From the NCBI RefSeq assembly GCF_913774285.1, contig NZ_CAJYHX010000031.1, positions 1 to 64,000 on the forward strand: a stretch of 64,000 bases of DNA, written 5' to 3'. Every line of letters begins with the position of its first letter. The first letter of the stretch is position 1. Shown here in pieces: positions 25,404 to 36,249 of the stretch. The translations under genes and the position numbers were made by a program. Source of the DNA: an uncultured Sphingomonas sp. (lineage in GTDB: Bacteria; Pseudomonadota; Alphaproteobacteria; Sphingomonadales; Sphingomonadaceae). The notes beneath the pieces are model-generated. The model was not told where the DNA came from. It saw only the letters and a program-made list of their open reading frames with translations, and did not search any database.

Positions 25404-26090
25404 TCAGAGGACGTCCGAGGACTCCCCGGTTGGGTCGCCGCGCTTCATCAGACCGCGGATGAAGCCAATCAGGCCGGTCTGGCGCGAGCGCTTGAGTCGC
25501 TCGGCCTTGAGGATGGTGTGCACCGCCTCGAAGCATTTGTCGGCATCGTCGTTGACGAGGACATAGTCATAGCCGTCCCAGTGGCTCACCTCGTTGGAGG
25601 CGCGGGCCATGCGGTGGGCGATCACCTCGGGCGAATCGGTCTGGCGGCCTTCGAGGCGGCGGTGGAGCTCGGCCATCGATGGCGGCAGGATGAACACGCG
25701 CACCACGTCGCCCCCCATCGTCTGGTGGAGCTGCTGCGCACCCTGCCAGTCGATGTCGAACAGCATGTCACGACCGGTGGCGAGCACCGCGTCGACCGGG
25801 CCCTTGGGCGTACCGTAGCGATGCTTGAAGACGTGCGCCCATTCGATGAAGTGATGCTGCGAGACCATCTCGCGGAACCGCTCGACATCGACGAACGTAT
25901 AGTCGACCCCGTTCACCTCGCCCGGGCGCGGCTCGCGCGTGGTCACCGAAACGGAGACGGCGAGATCGGGTTCGGCTGCCAGCAGCTTGCGGGCGATGGT
26001 CGACTTGCCGGCGCCCGAGGGCGACGAAAGGACAAACAAAACCCCGCGGCGATGGAATCCATGCGGGTCGTTCTGGTGCGTATGGGCCAT
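25404..26090 (-). CDS. gmk: guanylate kinase
   Basis: Guanylate kinase, which phosphorylates GMP to GDP for nucleotide recycling. The 228-residue protein has a short N-terminal tail (AHTHQNDPHGFHRRG), the P-loop SSPSGAGKST at about residues 23-32, the GMP-binding SVTTREPRPGEVNGVDY segment, and the DIDWQGAQQL motif. A C-terminal basic/Asp-rich extension of about 15 residues is beyond the minimal core. The ATG at 26090 is preferred to one 15 codons upstream, whose extension is not family-like. It converges with the ATP12 gene 6 bp away. Confidence 0.96.
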   Translation of the reverse strand: MAHTHQNDPHGFHRRGVLFVLSSPSGAGKSTIARKLLAAEPDLAVSVSVTTREPRPGEVNGVDYTFVDVERFREMVSQHHFIEWAHVFKHRYGTPKGPVDAVLATGRDMLFDIDWQGAQQLHQTMGGDVVRVFILPPSMAELHRRLEGRQTDSPEVIAHRMARASNEVSHWDGYDYVLVNDDADKCFEAVHTILKAERLKRSRQTGLIGFIRGLMKRGDPTGESSDVL

Positions 26091-26146
26091 GCGGGCCTTT
26101 GGCGTAGCGGCACCCGGGCCGTCAAGCCCGGGCACCGTTTCGCGAC

Positions 26147-26365
26147 TTACGCGCCGAGGCCCGTATCGGGACCGTGTTCGGTGGTCAGCTTGCGCTTGAG
26201 ATAGGCCGCGCCCACCGCGCCTGCGCCGAGCACGAACGCTGCCGGCACCACGCGCTTGGCGACTTCCCAGGTCGCGACGCCGACCGCCGCGCCCACCGCG
26301 CCGCCCTCGCCGTCACGCCGGTCGATCTTGCTGCCGATCCAGCCTGCAATCAACTTGCCGATCAT
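26147..26365 (-). CDS. small glycine-rich membrane protein, unknown function
   Basis: A 72-residue protein beginning MIGKLIAGWIGSKIDRRDGEGG, with a Gly/Ala-rich segment (GGAVGAAVGVATWEVAKRVVP) and a second hydrophobic stretch (AAFVLGAGAVGAAYLKRKL) before a polar tail. An AAGGAGA motif 5 nt before the ATG strongly supports the start. It lies between fumC and gmk on the minus strand, so it may be transcribed with either. I do not recognise a named family. Confidence 0.68.
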   Translation of the reverse strand: MIGKLIAGWIGSKIDRRDGEGGAVGAAVGVATWEVAKRVVPAAFVLGAGAVGAAYLKRKLTTEHGPDTGLGA

Positions 26366-26430
26366 CGTTTTCTCCTTCCCCGCAAGAACGGCGGTGCGGC
26401 GGCAGCGTTCCCGCCGCTCGCCGCGCCCGA

Positions 26431-27822
<1,392 letters not shown>

Positions 27823-28012
27823 GTGCTTCTCCGCTTGGTTTGTTCGCGATGTAGGCCGCCTGCCCCGCCCCACAACCCGTACGACGGTCGGCATTTCAGC
27901 CGCGCCGGCCAAGCCCCGAGAAACACTTGGTAACTTGCATTCTCGCGCAGGCAGCGCGCAAAGACGCGATGCCACCGGCGACAACAGCCGGGGCAACCGC
28001 AGGAGAAGAGCC

Positions 28013-28438
28013 ATGATCCCGTTGATTCTGGGGCTGCTGCTCGCCGCCCCCTTTTCCGAGATCGCGCACAGCGTGCGCATCGACCATGACAGCGGCCCGG
28101 TCCATGCCGACTATCGCATGCGGGTCGACGTCCGCCACCAGCAGCTCGGCGTCGCCGGACCCGGCGGCCGCGCCTCGACGCTGCGCTGCCGCTGGCAGGC
28201 CGATCTAGTGGTCGATCGCCAGGCGCGCCACAGCGCCGGCACGCTCCAGCGCGCGCTGCGCCAAGAGCGCGTCGCAGCCGGCAGTCGTCCCGGCTGGTGC
28301 ACCGCCAACCGCGCGGTGATCGCGAAGGACGTTGCCAGCGCGACCAAGGACATGCGAGGCGCGGTGGAAGCGCTGGCCAGCCGGGACGCCGAAACGCTGC
28401 GCGCCGAACTCGATCAGATAGGACTTGGTACCAGTTGA
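28013..28438 (+). CDS. exported protein, unknown function, coupled to the TorF-type porin gene
   Basis: A 141-residue protein with a signal peptide (MIPLILGLLLAAPFSEIAHS). The mature part begins with a beta-like segment (VRIDHDSGPVHADYRMRVDVRHQQLGV at about residues 22-48), has two cysteines (LRCRWQ and GWCTAN), and ends in a helical segment with VASATKDMRGAVEALAS. AGGAGA lies 6 nt before the ATG. Its stop overlaps the porin gene's ATG by one base (TGATG), so the two are made together. I do not recognise a family. Confidence 0.68.
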   Translation: MIPLILGLLLAAPFSEIAHSVRIDHDSGPVHADYRMRVDVRHQQLGVAGPGGRASTLRCRWQADLVVDRQARHSAGTLQRALRQERVAAGSRPGWCTANRAVIAKDVASATKDMRGAVEALASRDAETLRAELDQIGLGTS

Positions 28439-29178
28439 TGCGTATCCCCATTGCCGTTGCCACTTTCGCCGCCCTTGCCTTCCCGCTTGCCGCCCAGGCG
28501 CAGGTGCTGCCCAAGGTTTCGGGCGGCGTCGAACTTTCGACCGACGAAAGCCGCCGGGGCCTCAGCTGGAGCGAGAACCAACTCAGCGCCTCGGGCGACG
28601 TCTCCGCCGGCATCCTCGGCTTCGACGCATCGGCGCGGGTGGCGATGGTGCGCGAATCGAGCCGCCATGCCGGCGCCGACACGGTGTTCGACCTGGAGGC
28701 CGGGCATGGCTTTGACATCGGCCTGTTCAAGCTGCGCGGCTTCGTGACCGGCCATGTCTTCACCGGCGCGGCGCGCGCCATGGACTATGTGGAAGTGGGT
28801 GCGGACGGCAGGTTCTCGCTCGGCCCGCTGCAGCTCAACGGCGGCGCGACCTATGCGCCGGACCAGGGGCCGATTGGCGGCGACAATCTCTACCTGCACG
28901 CGGGCGCAGCGGTGGGCGTGCCCTCGACGCCGTTCACGGTGTCCGGTTCGGTCGGCCACACGACCGGAAGCACCGACGACATCCGCGCCGCTCGGCTGCG
29001 CCCGACTGGCGACTATACCGATTGGCGGATCGGGGTGGAGCATGTCAGCGGCCCGCTGACGCTGGGCGTCGATTATGTCGGAACCGACATCGACACCAAC
29101 CGCGCAGTGTCGTCGCCCTATGCGGACCTGCGGCACAGCGGCAACCGCGTGCTGGGCCGCGCGCGGCTTTCGTTCTGA
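28438..29178 (+). CDS. TorF family putative porin
   Basis: An outer-membrane beta-barrel protein of the TorF/Gcw_chp family. The 246-residue precursor has a signal peptide (about 1-21, ending AAQAQ) and then alternating amphipathic strands, starting with the characteristic VSGGVELSTDESRRGLSWSE, and ending in RLSF with a terminal Phe, the outer-membrane insertion signal. The substrate is unknown. It is translationally coupled to the unknown exported protein upstream and followed by a large palindromic repeat. Confidence 0.85.
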   Translation: MRIPIAVATFAALAFPLAAQAQVLPKVSGGVELSTDESRRGLSWSENQLSASGDVSAGILGFDASARVAMVRESSRHAGADTVFDLEAGHGFDIGLFKLRGFVTGHVFTGAARAMDYVEVGADGRFSLGPLQLNGGATYAPDQGPIGGDNLYLHAGAAVGVPSTPFTVSGSVGHTTGSTDDIRAARLRPTGDYTDWRIGVEHVSGPLTLGVDYVGTDIDTNRAVSSPYADLRHSGNRVLGRARLSF

Positions 29179-29194
29179 CGGCTGCGCTAATCCC

Positions 29195-29310
29195 CCCCTC
29201 CCGCGTGCGGGAGGGGATGGGCGAGGGTGTGACGTGGAGGTTCTTTCTGAACCGCCGTCGCCCGCTTCCCTCACACACCCTCCCCTAACCCCTCCCGCAA
29301 GCGGGAGGGG
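29195..29310. repeat. two-headed palindromic element, family 1, copy A
   Basis: Hairpins CCCCTCCCGC-gt-GCGGGAGGGG (29195-29216) and CCCCTCCCGC-aa-GCGGGAGGGG (29289-29310) flank about 70 bp that includes the core GACGTGGAGG. It fills the gap between the TorF-type gene and the convergent copper-chaperone gene and could end transcription in both directions. Confidence 0.9.
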
Positions 29311-29338
29311 GACTTAGAAGAAGGGAGGGTGTTCTGGC

Positions 29339-29776
29339 CTACCTCTGCTCGGCACCCGGCACGGCGACATCGGCCACCGCCGTGGCCTCGTGCCCGCTGG
29401 CGAAGTGGAGCGTCAGCGGCACCTTCTCGCCGGCATGGACGTTCGGCACCAGCCCGAACAACATGACATGCTTGCCGCCCGGCGCGAACTTCACCTCGGA
29501 GCCTACCGGCAGGTCGAGGCTGGCGAGCTGGGTCATCTTCGCCATGCCCGCGGCATCCTTGGCGCTCTCATGCATTTCGGCCTTGTCGGCCGCGCGGGTT
29601 GAAACGCTCACCAGCGTCTCCGCCTCGCGTCCGCCGTGCAGCGTGAAATACGCTGCCCCCGGCTGACCGGCCACCGCGGGCAGCCGAATCCACGCACCGT
29701 CCACCTTCACCCCATCCGCCTGGGGCGAACACGCCCCCAGCCCTAGAACCGCTACAAGTCCCGCCAGAGTGCGCAT
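29339..29776 (-). CDS. PCu(A)C-type periplasmic copper chaperone
   Basis: A copper(I) chaperone of the PCu(A)C family, which delivers copper to cytochrome c oxidase. The 145-residue precursor has a lipobox-like GLGACS near residue 16, so it may be membrane-anchored. The cupredoxin-like domain carries the family copper motif H-M-x-M: the MHESAKDAAGMAKM segment at about residues 68-81 and HVMLFGL at about 104-110. No oxidase genes are nearby. It lies between a palindromic element and the dnaK promoter region, with dnaK divergent. Confidence 0.9.
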   Translation of the reverse strand: MRTLAGLVAVLGLGACSPQADGVKVDGAWIRLPAVAGQPGAAYFTLHGGREAETLVSVSTRAADKAEMHESAKDAAGMAKMTQLASLDLPVGSEVKFAPGGKHVMLFGLVPNVHAGEKVPLTLHFASGHEATAVADVAVPGAEQR

Positions 29777-29825
29777 TCGGCATCCTCCCTCTTTGATTTG
29801 GGAAATCTTGTAGAAACCCGGGCGT

Positions 29826-29853
29826 CTTGCGGCAAGGCACGACGCACCTATAT
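29826..29853 (+). promoter_or_regulatory. RpoH (sigma-32 type) heat-shock promoter for dnaK
   Basis: CTTG at 29826-29829 is followed after exactly 17 nt by CCTATAT at 29847-29853, matching the alphaproteobacterial RpoH consensus (CTTG-N17-CYTATNT). It lies 100 bp upstream of the dnaK start on the same strand. Confidence 0.8.
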
Positions 29854-29953
29854 CCCCCCTCGGACATCTGGACGGCGGTCGCCTCTTCTGGGGCCGGAAT
29901 CCGGATAACGCTTATGAACCCTTTTGTTTCGATTGTGGGGGCCAACGAGGACC

Positions 29954-31876
<1,923 letters not shown>

Positions 31877-31887
31877 CGGATGCCCCT

Positions 31888-31992
31888 CCCTCTCCCTTGC
31901 CGGGAGAGGGCCGGGGATCGGGGGGAGCGGGCACGCGCGATGCGATCGGGCATCGGCGTAGTTCCTCTCCCCGTCCCTTGATGGGGAGAGGG
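31888..31992. repeat. palindromic element, family 3 (CTCTCCC type), copy iv
   Basis: Left hairpin CCCTCTCCCTTGCCGGGAGAGGG-like (31888-31910) and right hairpin CCTCTCCCC...GGGGAGAGG (31964-31991) enclose about 50 bp. It fills the whole dnaK-dnaJ spacer and its last GGGAGAGGG lies 9-10 nt before the dnaJ ATG, so it appears to provide that gene's ribosome-binding site. Confidence 0.8.
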
Positions 31993-32000
31993 CTTGCTGG

Positions 32001-33119
32001 ATGACCACCGAAGTCGATTATTACGAACTGCTCGAAGTCGAGCGCACCGCGGACGATGCGACGATCAAGTCGTCCTACCGCAAGCTCGCGATGAAATATC
32101 ACCCGGACAAGAATGCCGGGTGCAAGGATTCCGAGGCGAAGTTCAAGGCGATCAGCGAAGCCTATGACTGCCTGAAGGACCCCCAGAAGCGCGCGGCGTA
32201 CGACCGCTTCGGCCATGCCGCCTTCCAGAACGGCGGCGGTGGCCATCATGGCGGCCAGGGCGATTTCGGCGCGTTCAGCGACATTTTCGAAAGCGTGTTC
32301 GGCGAGTTCATGGGCGGCGGGCGCGGCGGCGGCCGGCCCCAGCGGCGCGGCGCGGACCTGCGCTACGACATGGAAATCTCGCTCGAACAGGCGTTCCACG
32401 GCCATTCGACCGAGATCACCATCGACGTCTCCGGCCCCTGCGACAGCTGCAATGGCTCGGGCGCGACGCCCGGCACCAAGGCCAAGACCTGCACCACCTG
32501 CGCCGGCCACGGCAAGGTGCGCGCGCAGCAGGGCTTCTTCATGGTCGAGCGCACCTGCCCCGCCTGCCACGGCGCCGGCGAGGTGATCGCCGAGCCCTGC
32601 CGCACCTGCCGCGGCGAGGGCCGGACCGACAAGACCAAGACGCTCAAGATCGAGATTCCGCCCGGCGTCGACGAAGGCACCCGCATCCGCCTGACCGGCG
32701 AGGGCGAGGCCGGCGCCCGCGGGGCACCGGCGGGCGATCTCTACATCTTCCTCCACGTGACGCGCCATTCGCTCTACGAGCGGCAGGGCACGACGCTGTA
32801 CGCCAATGCGCCGATCAGCTTCACCACCGCGGCACTGGGCGGCGAGATCCGCATCCCCGGACTCGACGGCGAGGAGCATGTGATCAAGATCCATGCCGGC
32901 ACCCAGTCTGGCCGCGAGATGCGCCACCGCGGCGCCGGCATGCCGGTGCTGCAGGGCCGTGGTCGCGGCGACCTGGTCGTGCGGCTGGAGGTCGAGACGC
33001 CGACCAAGCTCAGCGGCCGCCAGCGCGAGCTGCTCGAGGAATTCCGCAAGACCGAGACGGGCGAGGAATGCCCGCAGTCGAGCGGCTTCTTCGCCAAGCT
33101 GAAGGCGGCGCTCGGTTGA
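32001..33119 (+). CDS. dnaJ: molecular chaperone DnaJ (Hsp40)
   Basis: Co-chaperone that delivers substrates to DnaK and stimulates its ATPase. The 372-residue protein has the J-domain (residues 4-70, with HPD in YHPDKNAG), a Gly/Phe-rich linker, the cysteine-rich zinc domain with four CxxCxGxG repeats (CDSCNGSG, CTTCAGHG, CPACHGAG, CRTCRGEG; about residues 145-215), and the substrate-binding C-terminal domains. It is type I DnaJ of normal length. It is co-directional with dnaK and presumably shares the heat-shock promoter. Confidence 0.98.
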   Translation: MTTEVDYYELLEVERTADDATIKSSYRKLAMKYHPDKNAGCKDSEAKFKAISEAYDCLKDPQKRAAYDRFGHAAFQNGGGGHHGGQGDFGAFSDIFESVFGEFMGGGRGGGRPQRRGADLRYDMEISLEQAFHGHSTEITIDVSGPCDSCNGSGATPGTKAKTCTTCAGHGKVRAQQGFFMVERTCPACHGAGEVIAEPCRTCRGEGRTDKTKTLKIEIPPGVDEGTRIRLTGEGEAGARGAPAGDLYIFLHVTRHSLYERQGTTLYANAPISFTTAALGGEIRIPGLDGEEHVIKIHAGTQSGREMRHRGAGMPVLQGRGRGDLVVRLEVETPTKLSGRQRELLEEFRKTETGEECPQSSGFFAKLKAALG

Positions 33120-33150
33120 GCTTGCACGTACTAGGTCTGCCCCACCAGCC

Positions 33151-33244
33151 GTCATCCCGGCGAAAGCCGGGATCCATTGGGGTCGCCGTACCGGCTTTTG
33201 CCACGACCGAGTGGCGAATGGATCCCGGCTTCCGCCGGGATGAC
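33151..33244. repeat. palindromic element, family 2, copy 2
   Basis: Begins GTCATCCCGGCGAAAGCCGG and ends with its complement (...CCGGGATGAC), with the inner boxes GATCCATTGGGGTCGCCGT and GTGGCGAATGGATCC. It is nearly the same in layout and inner sequence as the copy at 23729. It lies between dnaJ and the methyltransferase-like gene. Confidence 0.88.
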
Positions 33245-33276
33245 GTAAGTGGGAATGACGGCCTGGGGGTAGCCGC

Positions 33277-33945
33277 ATGACCCCGCGCGAACTGCTCGAC
33301 ACCGCCGACGTCCCCGGCGGCGAACCGCTGCGGCTGTTCCGCCGGGGTGACGATCACATGATCGTGCTCGAGCGCAACGAGCTGATGAACAGCCGGATGA
33401 GCGGTTCGGAAGAAGCGCTGGCGGTGATGACGCTCGAACGGCTCGGCAAGCGCGAGGCACGGGTGCTGATCGGCGGATACGGCATGGGATTCACCCTGCG
33501 CGCCGCGCTGGCGGTGCTCGGCGGCAATGCCAAGGTGACGGTGGCCGAGCTGGTCCCGAAGATCGTCGACTGGGCGCGCGGGCCGATGGCGGCGCTGACG
33601 AACGGATGTCTGGACGATCCGCGCGTGAAGGTGGTGTTCGATGATGTCGGCCGGGTGATCGCCGACGGGCAGAATGCCTATGACGCGATCCTGCTCGACG
33701 TCGACAACGGCCCGGACGGGCTGACCCGCGTGGGCAACGACAGCCTCTACTCGATGCGCGGCCTCGATTCCGCGCGGCAGGCGCTCCGCCCCGGCGGCAT
33801 CCTGGCGGTGTGGTCCGCAGCATCCGACGCACCCTTTGCGCGCCGCATGCGCGACAGCGGGTTCCAAGTGGAAGAGGTCGCGGTACGCGCCCGCCAGAAC
33901 GGCAAGGGCCCGCGCCACGTCATCTGGTTCGGCAAGCGGCGGTAA
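33277..33945 (+). CDS. spermidine synthase-like / SAM-dependent methyltransferase fold protein
   Basis: A 222-residue protein with a Rossmann-type AdoMet-binding fold. The glycine-rich motif I is VLIGGYGMGFTLRAAL at about residues 63-78, followed by the acidic VTVAELVPKIVDWARG segment and a motif resembling spermidine synthases (AYDAILLDVDNGPDGL at about 132-147). A C-terminal substrate lid follows. It lacks the N-terminal beta domain of true spermidine synthases, so the reaction is unknown. It follows the family 2 repeat and stands alone. Confidence 0.78.
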   Translation: MTPRELLDTADVPGGEPLRLFRRGDDHMIVLERNELMNSRMSGSEEALAVMTLERLGKREARVLIGGYGMGFTLRAALAVLGGNAKVTVAELVPKIVDWARGPMAALTNGCLDDPRVKVVFDDVGRVIADGQNAYDAILLDVDNGPDGLTRVGNDSLYSMRGLDSARQALRPGGILAVWSAASDAPFARRMRDSGFQVEEVAVRARQNGKGPRHVIWFGKRR

Positions 33946-33999
33946 AGCGTCCGTCGCCGGGTATCCGCGCCCGTTTACGCCGATCCGACCAAAACACCC

Positions 34000-34076
34000 G
34001 TGCTCCTGCGAAAGCAGGAGCCCAGGGCCAAGCGCGCAAACCTAGCCACCCTGGGCTCCTGCTTTCGCAGGAGCAC
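34000..34076. repeat. palindromic element, family 2-like, copy 4 (CTCCTGC variant)
   Basis: Starts GTGCTCCTGCGAAAGCAGGAGC and ends GCTCCTGCTTTCGCAGGAGCAC, so it has the same two-hairpin layout as the family 2 elements with a different arm sequence (CTCCTGC in place of TCCCGGC). The inner part (CCCAGGG...CCCTGGG) also pairs, extending the symmetry. Confidence 0.8.
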
Positions 34077-34207
34077 GGCTTGTGGCTCGCCCAGGGCTCC
34101 CTTGAGCTTCTGCCAGCTTCGGCCCAGTTTCGGACGTTACCTGCTTCGTCCACCTTCCGTGCGTCGGAGGGAATGCGAATGGTTGCTTCGCGGACGGTGC
34201 GGACTTT

Positions 34208-34340
34208 CCCTCTCCCGCCTGCGGGAGAGGGAGGGAGCCGCCGCCAGGCGGCGGAAGGGTGAGGGTGTATGGGGCGAATGCGACCCTTTCCTTCGCCCGT
34301 CTCACCTTCACCCCAGCCCTCTCCCGCCTGCGGGAGAGGG
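34208..34340. repeat. palindromic element, family 3 (CTCTCCC type), copy v
   Basis: CCCTCTCCCGCCTGCGGGAGAGGG occurs almost the same way at both ends (34208-34230 and 34317-34340), and a second inner hairpin (GCCGCCGCCAGGCGGCGG) follows the left one. It ends about 14 nt before the ATG of the acyl-CoA dehydrogenase remnant. Confidence 0.82.
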
Positions 34341-34354
34341 AGAGGGAGACACCG

Positions 34355-34435
34355 ATGCCGCTCTACCTCGACGGCAAGCAGGCGATGCTCCGCGACACCG
34401 CTCGAGAGTTCGTCGCCCAACACACTCCCGTTTGC
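34355..34435 (+). pseudogene. N-terminal remnant of an acyl-CoA dehydrogenase gene
   Basis: An ATG preceded by GAGGGAGA opens a frame reading MPLYLDGKQAMLRDTAREFV, then AQHTPV. This matches the very start of acyl-CoA dehydrogenases, where an 'LDEEQxMLRDTAREFV' segment forms the first helix. After about 27 residues the frame loses all resemblance and runs into the promoter region of the PRC-barrel gene. The rest of the gene (normally 380-600 residues) is absent, so a deletion joining this stub to unrelated DNA at about 34436 is inferred. The short match makes the family call moderate. Confidence 0.6.
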
Positions 34436-34616
34436 CGACTGAAGCCGTCTAGATTCAGTTTTTATCACGGGAGCGTATATGCTCACTTCCCACCACATGC
34501 AGCGATAAGCGGGAGCTGGCATCCCGCCAAACTTCCCCTCGGGTCATCCCGTCTGCGGAACGACATCGGTGCCTCGTGCATTCCCAAGGGCGCAAGTTCC
34601 AGAAGGAAGTCCGACG

Positions 34617-34994
34617 ATGTCCGATACGCCCGAAACCACCAGCCTGCTCGTCACCGCCCGCGTCGACGGGCTCAAGGTGCGCAGCCGTGATGGCGATTCG
34701 CTGGGGCAGGTCCAGGCGTTCATGGTCGAAAAGGGCAGCGGGCGCACGCTCTATGCCGTGCTCAGCCTCGGCGGGTTCCTCGGCATGGGCAAGAGCTACT
34801 ACCCCCTGCCCTTCGAGCTAATCTCCTATGACCCGACCGGCGACGATTATGTCGTCACGATCGACCGCCGCGTGCTCGAGGGCGGCCCGAGCTGGGCGAG
34901 CAACGCGCCGGAATTCACCCAGGCCTATGCCGATCGGGTGTCGAACTATTACGGCCTTTCCGCCGCGCGGGTGGACCGCGTGCCGCTGGATTGA
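34617..34994 (+). CDS. PRC-barrel domain protein
   Basis: A 125-residue protein with one PRC-barrel domain at about residues 12-85 (VDGLKVRSRDGDSLGQVQAFMVEKGSGR, then the GFLGMGKSYYPLPFELI strand pair), a beta-barrel fold shared by photosynthetic reaction-centre H subunits and RimM. The C-terminal 40 residues are aromatic- and Ala-rich (EFTQAYADRVSNYYG). AAGGA lies before the ATG. Stand-alone PRC-barrel proteins are frequent in sphingomonads and are often tied to stress, but no function is established. Confidence 0.85.
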   Translation: MSDTPETTSLLVTARVDGLKVRSRDGDSLGQVQAFMVEKGSGRTLYAVLSLGGFLGMGKSYYPLPFELISYDPTGDDYVVTIDRRVLEGGPSWASNAPEFTQAYADRVSNYYGLSAARVDRVPLD

Positions 34995-35022
34995 GCGCTC
35001 GGCACCGCGGCTAAGAAAAGAG

Positions 35023-35157
35023 CGTATCCTCCCCCGCCGGGGGGGGTGGCAGGCCGAAGGCCTGACGGAGGGGGAGGAAGCACGTCGGCCCGAGAGGTTC
35101 TGGCATCCGCCCCTCCGTCGCCTTCGGCGCCACCTCCCCCTGGCGGGGGAGGATACG
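35023..35157. repeat. palindromic element, family 3 (GTATCCTCCCC type), copy i
   Basis: The ends CGTATCCTCCCCC and GGGGAGGATACG are exact complements. Inside, GGTGGCAGGCCGAAGGCCTGACGGAGG at the left pairs with CCTCCGTCGCCTTCGGCGCCACC at the right. The GGTGGCAGnCCGAAGGCCTGACGGAGG block recurs in the copy at 55051. It lies in the 370-bp gap after the PRC-barrel gene, directly before a family 1 element. Confidence 0.85.
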
Positions 35158-35186
35158 GTTTTGACCGCTCCTCCCGCTTAAACTCC

Positions 35187-35350
35187 CCTCCCGCTTGCGG
35201 GAGGAGGGTGGGGGAGGGGTGAGTCAGGGTAGCAGGGGCTGCCGCATCAGAAGCGCCTCTTCTGAAAAAGGATGCGACGTCCGGCCATCCTTCGTCGGAT
35301 CGCCTGCGAACCTCACACACCCTCCCCTAACCCCTCCCGCAAGCGGGAGG
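35187..35350. repeat. two-headed palindromic element, family 1, copy B
   Basis: Left hairpin CCTCCCGCTTGCGGGAGG (35187-35204) and right hairpin CTCCCGCAAGCGGGAG within 35331-35352, the latter preceded by CACACACCCTCCCCTAACC as in copy A. The inner 120 bp is longer than in other copies and lacks the GACGTGGA core. The right end lies 13 bp after the stop of the acetyltransferase gene. Confidence 0.85.
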
Positions 35351-35364
35351 GAGATTTGCGGGGC

Positions 35365-36249
35365 TCACCCTCTGCGCAGGCGCTTGGCGATCCCCTCCGC
35401 GCCCACCCGCCGCGCTACCCGCTTGGCCAGCGACACGCCGCCATCGAACCCCGCCAGCGCCGCGACCAGCGCTCGGTTCGCCAGCGTCGGCCGCAACAGC
35501 AGCAGGTCGACGCACGCCACACCGCCGCTCGCCATCTGACGCTTGTGCTGCCCCTCGCCCTCGGTGAAGTCGAACCAGGCGAAGCGGCCTTCCGCGAACA
35601 GGTCGCGCAGCGCCGCAAGCTGCAGCATCGCGCCGGGCGACAGCGCCGCGAAGTCGGGGTCGTGTCCGACATGGGCGTAGACGAGCGTGTCTCCCACCGC
35701 CGGGCAGCAGAGATAGGCCACCGGCCGATCCTCCAGCAGCAGCAGCCAGGCTCGGACCGCGTCGGCCGCCGCGAGCCTCTGCAGGTCCGCCAGATCGTCC
35801 GGCAGTCCGGCACCCAGCAGCCGCTCCTGATAGGTCCGGGCCGACAGCGCGCGGGCCAGCGGGTGGAAGTCGGCCATTTCCGCTCGCGTGCGATAGCAGC
35901 GCACCTCGCCGCCGAGCCGCTTGGCCTTGCGCTTCAACCCCTGCCGGGTGTTCGCTGAGAGCCGGGAGAACCACGCGTCGAACCCTAGCGACAGGTCGAC
36001 ATAGAAGCGCGTGTAGCGCTGGCGCACAAATCCCAGCATCCCGCCACCCAGTAGCGCCGCGCATTGTACCTCGGGCAGCGAGGTCACCAAATAGCCCTCC
36101 GCCTCGGCCGGGAGCGGCGGTAGCGCAGGGCAGTCCCCCGCTCGCACCTCGGCCAGCGTCAGCGGCACCCGCACGAGCCGCCGCCGCACCGACGCCAGCG
36201 TCCGCGCGCCGACCATGAAGCGCAGCGCCACCGTCTGCGCTTCGCTCAC
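35365..36249 (-). CDS. GNAT acetyltransferase, CelD/BcsL type
   Basis: A 294-residue GNAT-fold protein of the CelD/BcsL (FemAB-like, Acetyltransf_6) type, often found in extracellular-polysaccharide loci. The motif LSANTRQGLKRKAKRLGG at about residues 103-120 is typical. The GNAT core includes LLEDRPVAYLCCPAVGDTLVYAHVGHDPDFAALSPG (about 175-210), followed by the FDFTEGEGQHKRQMA segment. The GTG start overlaps the stop of the upstream deacetylase gene (GTGA), so the two form a coupled pair. Likely it modifies sugars or a polysaccharide; the substrate is unknown. Confidence 0.82.
   Translation of the reverse strand: MSEAQTVALRFMVGARTLASVRRRLVRVPLTLAEVRAGDCPALPPLPAEAEGYLVTSLPEVQCAALLGGGMLGFVRQRYTRFYVDLSLGFDAWFSRLSANTRQGLKRKAKRLGGEVRCYRTRAEMADFHPLARALSARTYQERLLGAGLPDDLADLQRLAAADAVRAWLLLLEDRPVAYLCCPAVGDTLVYAHVGHDPDFAALSPGAMLQLAALRDLFAEGRFAWFDFTEGEGQHKRQMASGGVACVDLLLLRPTLANRALVAALAGFDGGVSLAKRVARRVGAEGIAKRLRRG

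Larger units (their letters stand above)
33946..34616. other. 671-bp gene-free stretch: two repeats and a gene remnant
   Basis: No intact gene is seen. It holds a family-2-like palindrome (34000-34076), a family 3 palindrome (34208-34340), a short remnant of an acyl-CoA dehydrogenase gene (34355-34435) and, from about 34436, the promoter region of the PRC-barrel gene, which is less GC-rich (for example TTTTTATC at 34460-34467). Confidence 0.7.
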
